Source: DASUPK01 sp963695805
GTDB lineage: Bacteria; Actinomycetota; Thermoleophilia; Solirubrobacterales; 70-9
Length of the DNA: 64,000 bases
Reading direction: 5' to 3'
NCBI GenBank assembly: GCA_963695805.1
Contig: CAVOHV010000011.1
Coordinates: forward strand, 55,769 to 119,768
A model generated the notes under the pieces. The model worked only from the letters and a program-made list of their open reading frames with translations. It had not been told where the DNA came from and did not search any database. The position numbers were made by a program, and so were the translations under genes. This document shows positions 58,759-64,000 of the stretch, in pieces (position 1 is the first letter of the stretch; each line of letters opens with the position of its first letter).

Positions 58759-59505
58759 ATGACTAGTCAGAACATTGGGGGATTCATCCGATCCAATCTG
58801 CTCGGGCTGACAGCGATATTCATCGCCCTTACCGGCACGGCACTCGCGGGCCAGCAGTCGAGCGGCGGCGGTCCCAGTGCGGGGAAGAGCGTCGTCACCG
58901 ACGCGAAGTTCAAGAAGCTCAAGAAGCGAGTCGCGGCGCTGGAGGCGCGTCAGGGTGTACCGGGCCCGCCTGGTGCGGCTGGCGCGGCCGGTGCGGCTGG
59001 CTCGGCCCTCGCGTTTGCACGCGTCTTCCCCACAGGTACCGTCGATGAGGCGAGGACGGAAGGTGCTGGCTTGACGGACGCGAACGTGACGAACCCGTCG
59101 ACCGGCATCTACTGCTTCTACAACCTCGGCTTCACTCCCAGGAACCTGCAGGTCACGGCGGATTTCACCGTCAACAGGATCGGCGAGGTGCTGATCGGCG
59201 ATACCGGCGGCTGCGCGGGAACTGAGGACGTCTTCGTGAGTTGGACCCAGCGCAGCGACGGCACCGCCATGAACACGGGTTCTACATCCTCTTCAACTGA
59301 TGCTATTCAGCTGGGCGTGCCGAGTTTGGGGGGTGGATTCCGCTCGTCGAAGAGCGCGATTCCGCCCCGTGTAGTCAACCGCAACGGTGCCGGAGTAGCC
59401 GCTTTTGGACGAACAGCGGCTATCCCGCTTCGCATGGAAAGCGGCTATTCGCTTGTAGCCGCGGGATATTGCGTGAGCGATGCCGTCGGCTGGGCATCCT
59501 TCTGA
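58759..59505 (+). CDS. Secreted/cell-surface protein with short collagen-like stretch
   Basis: 248 residues. A hydrophobic N-terminus (SNLLGLTAIFIALTGTALA) is followed by a Lys-rich helix (DAKFKKLKKRVAALEAR), a short Gly-x-y stretch (GPPGAAGAAGAAG) and a beta-rich domain with Cys in GIYCFYNLGF, GGCAGTEDV and GYCVSDA. This is a common family design in Thermoleophilia. Near the C-terminus the frame runs through a copy of the dispersed repeat (AFGRTAAIPLRMESGYS), so the native end has probably been altered. Confidence 0.65.
   Translation: MTSQNIGGFIRSNLLGLTAIFIALTGTALAGQQSSGGGPSAGKSVVTDAKFKKLKKRVAALEARQGVPGPPGAAGAAGAAGSALAFARVFPTGTVDEARTEGAGLTDANVTNPSTGIYCFYNLGFTPRNLQVTADFTVNRIGEVLIGDTGGCAGTEDVFVSWTQRSDGTAMNTGSTSSSTDAIQLGVPSLGGGFRSSKSAIPPRVVNRNGAGVAAFGRTAAIPLRMESGYSLVAAGYCVSDAVGWASF
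59401..59450. repeat. Dispersed repeat inside a reading frame
   Basis: GCTTTTGGACGAACAGCGGC, TATCC, CGCTTCGCATGGAAAGCGGC, then TATTC. It is in the reverse orientation and open in the frame of the secreted protein. It adds about 17 codons without a stop. Confidence 0.65.
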
Positions 59506-59576
59506 ATAGAAACGGCGCTCCTCCGACGGGCAGGCCGAAGAAGCGCCGATTACCGCGCTGGTTGCAGCGGCAGATC

Positions 59577-60086
59577 TTACGCGCCGATGGTGTTCACCCT
59601 CACCGTAAACGGTTGTGGGTCGATCGGATTCGCCGTCGGGTTACAGGCATCGAAGTAGACACCCGGGTTCAGCTGGCCCGCGACGAATGTGATTTGTGGC
59701 ATCTTGGTCGAAGACGGAGTCGCGATGATCGCATCCGTCCCCCCAACGCCTGACAGCGCACCCAGCCCCGGGCCGATGTCGCTGTCCAGCGTCTCACAGC
59801 TCTGGGGCAGGATGTTCGGGTAATCGAGCGTGACGACGACGCTCAGCTTGAACGCCGACTGCTTCAGGCCGCCGTCGGCGAGCGCACCCGCCGACTTCAC
59901 CGAGAGGCCCGGCGCAAGCTTGTTGACCTCGCTATCCGCGATCTTTCTAGTCTGCTTCTTCTCCTTCTTGCTGAGGGCGCTGATCGTCGCAACGCCGGCC
60001 GCGGCACTCCCGGCGAGCGCAAAGACCAGCGCGATGATTGAAACCACCATCGCGGGCGATGGCTTCCTTCCCCTGAGTCTCTCCAT
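59577..60086 (-). CDS. Exported protein of unknown function
   Basis: 169 residues. An N-terminal membrane/signal segment (PSPAMVVSIIALVFALAGSA) after a basic start (MERLRGRK) is followed by a Lys-rich helix, then a beta domain with CETLDSD and FDACNPTANP (possible disulfide). The 'RKPSPAMVV' start is frequent in this group's exported proteins. No enzyme motif is present. It is convergent with the preceding secreted-protein gene. Confidence 0.65.
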   Translation of the reverse strand: MERLRGRKPSPAMVVSIIALVFALAGSAAAGVATISALSKKEKKQTRKIADSEVNKLAPGLSVKSAGALADGGLKQSAFKLSVVVTLDYPNILPQSCETLDSDIGPGLGALSGVGGTDAIIATPSSTKMPQITFVAGQLNPGVYFDACNPTANPIDPQPFTVRVNTIGA

Positions 60087-60293
60087 GACCACTCCTTGTC
60101 TCGGCGCGAGCATCCATCCCGCGCCACCTGAGAGCGATCCTATTCGCAATACGATGCGGCGCTGCCGCCCAGCCACGCCGTGCTGTCGGAGTAGTCAGAA
60201 CCACCGCTTCGGACGAAAAGGGGAAGTGGGACCGGCTCCTGTATGGGCGCCTCCCTTGCGCGATTAGTAGCACTACCGCCTCTCACTGCTCGG

Positions 60294-60387
60294 TTTCGCG
60301 CAAGGAGGCGTCCTGAGCGGAGCTGTCCCGCTCCTCCTTCTCGTCGGAGCAGTCTCGAGTGAGGTAACTCGCGCTGCCCCTTTCATG
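60294..60387 (-). repeat. About 95-bp repeat R1, inverted partner of R2
   Basis: On the minus strand it contains ATGAAAGGGGCAGCGCGAGT, TACCTC, AGACTGCTCCGACGA and GACGCCTCCTTGCGCG. The copy at 63862 has the same blocks in the opposite orientation. It lies in a 461-bp gap (60087-60547) that also has a degenerate GCTTT-family element near 60200-60228 and no gene. Confidence 0.6.
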
Positions 60388-60547
60388 TGGCCAGCAACAA
60401 GCCGGTCCCCCTCGACCGCCTATCGCTTCGCGCCGGAAGCCGGTCAGGATAGTTGCCTGCCGGTCGATCCCCGGGCCCCGCTGTAGCTCGGTGAGCTCAC
60501 GGAGCCTCGCGCGAGACCCGGGAACCGATCCAGATTGCGCTGGGCTC

Positions 60548-60823
60548 CTACTTCTTCTCGCTGGACTCCTCGACGCCCAGAGACTCGCCGGCGCTGTGAA
60601 CGACCTTCTTTAGGAACGTGTACTGGGTCTCGACCAGCTTGTCCGCCATCTTTAACGCGGAGTCGACGATTTGCTCCGCCTGGGTCGGGCTATCGCTCTC
60701 GGCGAGCGTCTTGTCGACGGTCTCAGTGAAGCTGCGAACGGCCTTGATCGCGGCCTCCTGTCCCTCCTTGATCTCCTCGAGGACTTGATCGGACAGCTCT
60801 ACTGACCTGTCTGCTAACGCCAT
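60548..60823 (-). CDS. Phasin-like small helical protein
   Basis: 91 residues: MALADRSVELSDQVLEEIKE, GQEAAIKAVRSFTETVDKTL, EQIVDSALKMADKLVETQYT, FLKKVVHSAGESLG. It is all amphipathic helix with the LVETQ and FLKKVV pattern of short phasin-like proteins that coat polyester or lipid granules. The ATG after GAAAGGG is chosen; one overlapping the hydrolase stop (60850, MDKPERVVP) is possible. It is the last gene of the TetR-hydrolase operon. Confidence 0.65.
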   Translation of the reverse strand: MALADRSVELSDQVLEEIKEGQEAAIKAVRSFTETVDKTLAESDSPTQAEQIVDSALKMADKLVETQYTFLKKVVHSAGESLGVEESSEKK

Positions 60824-60849
60824 CGGTACCACCCTTTCTGGTTTGTCCA

Positions 60850-61824
60850 TCAGTCGACGTCTCCACCTGAACCCTCCGGGCCACGCCGCATACGCTCGCG
60901 CACCCGCTCCAGCGACCACTCGAACGGCTCGGTCGCCTCGATGAAGCTGGTCAGCTCGCCGACGATCCGCTCGGGGGCGTCGAGCATCGGCCAGTGGCCC
61001 GAACCCTCGATCTCGACGTAGCGGCTGTGGGCGACAAGCTCGTGGGCGCGCCGGCCGTGCTCGACCGGGATCACCGGGTCCACGTCTCCCCAGATCAGCA
61101 GAAAGGGGAGCTGGTCGGCGAGGTAGAGCCGGTCAAGCGCCGAGACCTTCTGGCCTTCGGGGCCGATTACGCTGCGCATCGTGTCGAGGAAGGCGTCGCG
61201 GGCGCCCTCGTGGACCAGCGAGGCGTAGCCGCGAGCGAACTCGGCCAGGTCCGGCCCCGGCGCCTTTCCAAGCTTGGCCGCCAACGAGCGGACCGCGTCG
61301 CCGGCCCGCACCGACCACTCGCGTGCCAGCAGGGGCAGCACCCAATCCGACCCCGGCAGGGTCGCCGCGCGGAGCAAGGGGTGGACCTCCTTGCCGAGCC
61401 CCCCCGAGGAGATCAGCGCCATCCGCTCCACGTACTCGGGGAAGAGGTAGGCGAGCTGCATTGCGATCCCGCCGCCCAGCGAGTGGCCCACGACGGTGCC
61501 GCGCTCGAAGCCGAGCACCGCCAGCAGGTCGCGGACCCCGGCGGCGTAGGCGCCCAGCGAATAGTCGCCCCTGGGCTTGGCCGAGCGGCCGTGGCCGATC
61601 ATGTCGGGGGCGATCACCGTGTAGCGCTCGGCGAGCTTTGGCATCACCTCGCGCCAGGCATCCGATGTCGAGGTGATCCCGTGCAGCAGCACCAGCAGTG
61701 GTCCCTCGCCGGCGGCCTGGAAGCCGACGGTATGGCCGTGCAGCGTGACCTCTTCGTAGGGCCCGAGGGGCTCGTCGGCGGCGCCCCAGCTCGAGGGCTT
61801 CCACAGCGCTGTCTTTCTCTCCAT
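60850..61824 (-). CDS. Alpha/beta hydrolase
   Basis: 324 residues. LLVLLHGITSTSDAWREVMP (oxyanion HG), APDMIGHGRSAKPRGDYSLG, nucleophile elbow VVGHSLGGGIAMQLAYLFPE, acid in LLIWGDVDPVIP and His in GSGHWPMLDAPE. The order and spacing are normal. The substrate is unknown; a phasin-like gene next door makes a polyester or lipid ester plausible. The start overlaps the TetR stop as TGATG. Confidence 0.88.
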   Translation of the reverse strand: MERKTALWKPSSWGAADEPLGPYEEVTLHGHTVGFQAAGEGPLLVLLHGITSTSDAWREVMPKLAERYTVIAPDMIGHGRSAKPRGDYSLGAYAAGVRDLLAVLGFERGTVVGHSLGGGIAMQLAYLFPEYVERMALISSGGLGKEVHPLLRAATLPGSDWVLPLLAREWSVRAGDAVRSLAAKLGKAPGPDLAEFARGYASLVHEGARDAFLDTMRSVIGPEGQKVSALDRLYLADQLPFLLIWGDVDPVIPVEHGRRAHELVAHSRYVEIEGSGHWPMLDAPERIVGELTSFIEATEPFEWSLERVRERMRRGPEGSGGDVD

Positions 61825-62486
61825 CAGGTCGCGCTCCTTTCCCTCCGGGCCGCGGCGAGTGCCAGCTGCACGCATGCGGCCCGCACTTCCTCGGCGCCGA
61901 CGGGGAAGGGCTCGGCCACGCCGGGCGCGATCGCGCGCACCCCCACACCCGAGCGGGTGAGATGCAGGACCCCGATCGCCTGCAGATAGAGCTGGTTGGC
62001 GCGCAGGTCGGGTTCGGCCACGCCCAAGTCGCGCAGGACGTCGGCGAGCCATCCGATGCACGCCCCCGTCGCCCGGCCTAGACGCAGCCATACGGCGTCG
62101 GAGACCTCCGCATGCAGGTCCTCGGCCGGCTGGCGGAGCAGCGAGAGAGCGCAGTCGAGGAAGGCGGGATGCTCGATCCCGTAGTCCGCGAAGGCCTCAA
62201 ATCCGCGGCGGAGCCGCTCGGACGGGTCGCTGGTCTCTTCGTCCACGGCCTCAAGCAGGGCGTTGATCTCGGCCAGATAGCGCGTGATCGTCAGCACGAA
62301 CAACTCCTCCTTGGAGGCGAAGTGCCGGTAGATGAGGGCCTTGTTGATGCCCACTCGGCGGGCGATGCGGCCGATGCGGGCCTCCTGCATCCCGCGCTCG
62401 TCGAACAGGGCGCGGGTCGCGTCGACGATCTTCCGCTCGCGCGCCCGTCGAAGGGCCGCGCGGGGCTGGTGGGTCACGGGCACCAA
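61824..62486 (-). CDS. TetR/AcrR-family regulator
   Basis: 220 residues. It has the N-terminal HTH (KIVDATRALFDERGMQEARI, GRIARRVGINKALIYRHFAS, KEELFVLTITRYL) and a ligand-binding helical domain ending in ALAAARRERSAT. The start is at TTG/GTG codons. A direct-repeat palindrome at 62493-62519 just upstream is the likely autoregulatory operator. It diverges from HMG-CoA reductase and leads the hydrolase-phasin operon, so it may control both. Confidence 0.88.
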   Translation of the reverse strand: MVPVTHQPRAALRRARERKIVDATRALFDERGMQEARIGRIARRVGINKALIYRHFASKEELFVLTITRYLAEINALLEAVDEETSDPSERLRRGFEAFADYGIEHPAFLDCALSLLRQPAEDLHAEVSDAVWLRLGRATGACIGWLADVLRDLGVAEPDLRANQLYLQAIGVLHLTRSGVGVRAIAPGVAEPFPVGAEEVRAACVQLALAAARRERSAT

Positions 62487-62492
62487 TGGAGT

Positions 62493-62519
62493 GTAACCTA
62501 TGGTTTAACCGATGGTTAC
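62493..62519. promoter_or_regulatory. Putative TetR operator
   Basis: Two tandem AACC(T/G)ATGGTT elements lie inside GTAACC...GGTTAC, a 27-bp near-palindrome: TAACCTATGGTTTA then TAACCGATGGTTA. It sits between the TetR start and the HMG-CoA reductase gene. Confidence 0.75.
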
Positions 62520-62595
62520 AACCCTAGGAATGTTTGCTGCTGTCTGACGCCGACATCGGTTCCCGAACACGATCCGGATCAGGAGCAGACACCAG

Positions 62596-63783
62596 ATGAC
62601 ACCTCCCCGGTCGGTGCGCAAGAAGATCCCGCGTGATCGCGAGAACGACTACACGCCCGAGGCCGCGGAGGCCCGCCGGGCCTTCCTGCGCGAGCAGACG
62701 GGCGTGGGACTGGAGCACGTCTCCCACTACTCCTTCGATCCATCGCATCTCCCCGGCAACATCGAGCACTTCACGGGAGTCGCGCAGGTGCCGCTCGGCA
62801 TCGCCGGACCTCTGCTCGTCAACGGGGAGCACGCACAGGGTGAGTTCTACGTTCCCCTGGCGACCAGCGAGGGCACCCTGGTGGCGAGCTACAACCGAGG
62901 CATGAAGATGCTTCGCGAGGCCGGCGGCGTGACGACCACGGTCCTGGACGACGCCATGCAGCGGGCACCCGCCTTCGTCTTCGAGAGCGCCCGCGAGGCA
63001 CGAGCGTTCGGAGAATGGCTCACCGAGCATTTCGCGGAGATCAAACAGGCGGCGGAAAACACCACGCGTATCGGCCGGCTGCGCCGCATCGAGCAGTACT
63101 CAGCGAGCCGGATCCTGTTCACTCGCTTTGACTACACGACTGGCGACGCCGCTGGTCAGAACCTCACGGGCAAGGCGACCGCGGCGGCATGCGCGTGGAT
63201 CACCTCCAACTACCAGGGCATAACCGACTTCTATCTGGAGTCGAACTTCGCCACCGACAAGAAGAGCTCGCAGATCAACGTGCTGCGCACGCGAGGCAAG
63301 CGCGTCGTCGCCGAGGTGACGATTCCCGCGGCCCTGATCGAGGAGCAGATGCACACCAGCGGCGAGGAGCTGTTCCGTGCACGACAGGTGTCGCAGCTCG
63401 GCGGCTTCATGTCCGGGGTCAACAACAACGGCCTCCAGTCGGCCAACGGGATCGCCGCCCTGTTCATCGCCACCGGCCAGGATGCGGCCAATGTCGCAGA
63501 GTCCTCCGCGGCTCTCGGCTTCAGCGAGCTGCTCCCCAACGGCGACTACTACGGCTCGATCACTCTCCCCTCGCTGATCGTCGCCACCTACGGCGGCGGC
63601 ACCGGGCTCGCCACCCAGCGTGAGTGCTTGGAACTACTCGGTTGCTATGGGAAAGGAAAGGTGCGCAAACTTGCCGAGATCGTCGCGGCGACGGTGCTCT
63701 GCGGCGAGCTCTCGCTCGGCTGGGCGATCGTCGTTGCAGAGTGGGTCAGGGCGCACGACCTCTACGGCCGCAGCCGGCCATAG
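62596..63783 (+). CDS. Hydroxymethylglutaryl-CoA reductase
   Basis: 395 residues. The key blocks are GVAQVPLGIAGPLLVNGEHA, PLATSEGTLVASYNRGMKM (catalytic Glu), GDAAGQNLTGKATAAACAW (Asp-containing DAxGxN), FATDKKSSQINVLRTRGK (Lys), GFMSGVNNNGLQSANGIAAL and a C-terminal WVRAHDLYGRS (His). This is class I-like with an N-in-frame ENTTRIG replacing ENVxG. It makes mevalonate from HMG-CoA with NADPH. No other mevalonate-pathway gene is in view, and it may be under TetR control. Confidence 0.9.
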   Translation: MTPPRSVRKKIPRDRENDYTPEAAEARRAFLREQTGVGLEHVSHYSFDPSHLPGNIEHFTGVAQVPLGIAGPLLVNGEHAQGEFYVPLATSEGTLVASYNRGMKMLREAGGVTTTVLDDAMQRAPAFVFESAREARAFGEWLTEHFAEIKQAAENTTRIGRLRRIEQYSASRILFTRFDYTTGDAAGQNLTGKATAAACAWITSNYQGITDFYLESNFATDKKSSQINVLRTRGKRVVAEVTIPAALIEEQMHTSGEELFRARQVSQLGGFMSGVNNNGLQSANGIAALFIATGQDAANVAESSAALGFSELLPNGDYYGSITLPSLIVATYGGGTGLATQRECLELLGCYGKGKVRKLAEIVAATVLCGELSLGWAIVVAEWVRAHDLYGRSRP

Positions 63784-63861
63784 CTCCCACGGAAGCAGAA
63801 CGGCGACGCGGGGAACTCGGAGCGACGCAGCGGCTACCACGCGCGGCCAGACTGCCGCTCC

Positions 63862-63955
63862 CAATGAAGGGAGTAGCGCGAGTTACCTCGCGCTAGACGC
63901 TCGCCTCGGACGAAGAGCGGGGGCGCTGAGCTGACGCCTCCTCCCGCGTGAACGC
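63862..63955 (+). repeat. About 95-bp repeat R2, inverted partner of R1
   Basis: It contains ATGAAGGGAGTAGCGCGAGT, TACCTC, AGACGCTCGCCTCGGACGA and GACGCCTCCTCCCGCG. The central TAGCGCGAG/CTCGCGCTA is a perfect 9-bp hairpin (63874-63895). No gene was found from 63784 to the window end. Confidence 0.6.
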
Positions 63956-63987
63956 AGGAGGCTGAACCGCTCGGAGCGGTGGCCGTC

Positions 63988-64000
63988 AGATAGCCGCTTT
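63988..64000. repeat. Dispersed double-hairpin repeat, cut by the window end
   Basis: The last bases CAGATAGCCGCTTT match the spacer and start of the second arm of the 12171 copy (GATAGCCGCTTTTCGTCC). The rest lies beyond the window. Confidence 0.5.

Overview
The window is high-GC DNA with the character of a Thermoleophilia (Solirubrobacterales-like) actinobacterium. The signs are GTG/TTG starts, many leaderless-looking promoters with a TAnnnT -10 box, 'MSQENVEV' starts of SnoaL-like genes, and secreted proteins with the 'SNLLGLTAIFIALTGTALA' style of N-terminus. Placement is inference from gene style; no rRNA is present.

Most of 1.7-53.8 kb is a dormancy/hypoxia-type stress island. Its gene content matches, almost item by item, the DosR (dormancy) regulon of Mycobacterium tuberculosis. 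It holds twelve universal stress protein (Usp) genes, six of them two-domain, plus Hsp20 and dodecin. It also holds PfkB-type kinases, phosphoribosyltransferase-hydrolase fusions, an erythromycin-esterase-like protein and a DUF1918 protein. An eRF1-like (baeRF/Rv2629-type) protein, RtcB and archease, an M50-CBS site-2 protease and two P2-type ATPases are present. So are an HAD-GH65 fusion, a deazaflavin-type oxidoreductase, a class II ribonucleotide reductase relic, and a PAS histidine kinase with a NarL-type response regulator. In the mycobacterium these genes are scattered; here they are nearly contiguous.

The main find is a shared promoter architecture. A 19-bp imperfect palindrome (best copy ATCCGTGCCACGCACGGAT) occurs in pairs whose centres are 22-24 bp apart. 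The proximal copy is centred 30-33 bp upstream of a TAnnnT-like -10 box. Pairs lie at 6.8, 16.2, 16.5, 20.0, 27.9, 29.5, 29.8, 39.2, 45.05 and 52.2 kb, and single copies at 31.9 and 35.2 kb. Several pairs serve divergent genes on both sides with the same spacing. The neighbouring NarL-type regulator is the natural candidate to bind them.

Layout: 0-5 kb holds an NRAMP end, a hydrolase, a Usp, an ABC-2 exporter and a broken FAD oxidoreductase. 5-9.7 kb holds Usp genes, a truncated pfkB and a serine hydrolase. 9.8-13.4 kb is ordinary genes with dispersed palindromic repeats. 13.4-16.1 kb is an Hsp20-dodecin-Usp-Usp-CHC2/HIRAN operon, and 16.3-18.3 kb an RtcB operon. 18.3-21.8 kb holds a glycosyltransferase, a SemiSWEET and the two-component pair. 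21.8-27.9 kb is a glycogen/trehalose-type sugar operon, and 28-36 kb the PRT-hydrolase, EreA, archease and NadA/baeRF operons. 36-45 kb holds PlsC, broken paralogues, an FAD oxidoreductase and more Usp genes, and 45-53.8 kb P-type ATPases, IMPase, PfkB and Usp genes. From 54 to 56.4 kb there is the end of an integrated element (integrase beside a 3' tRNA-Ser piece). The rest is small-gene and repeat-rich sequence ending in a TetR/hydrolase/phasin-like operon and an HMG-CoA reductase.

The island is actively rearranging. A roughly 2-kb segment is duplicated (6.46-8.48 and 51.84-53.86 kb). At least eight genes are broken by deletion, frameshift or stop codon while intact paralogues sit nearby. 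Two dispersed repeat families are visible, one of which has entered a reading frame. All coordinates and alignments were read by eye; no search was run.
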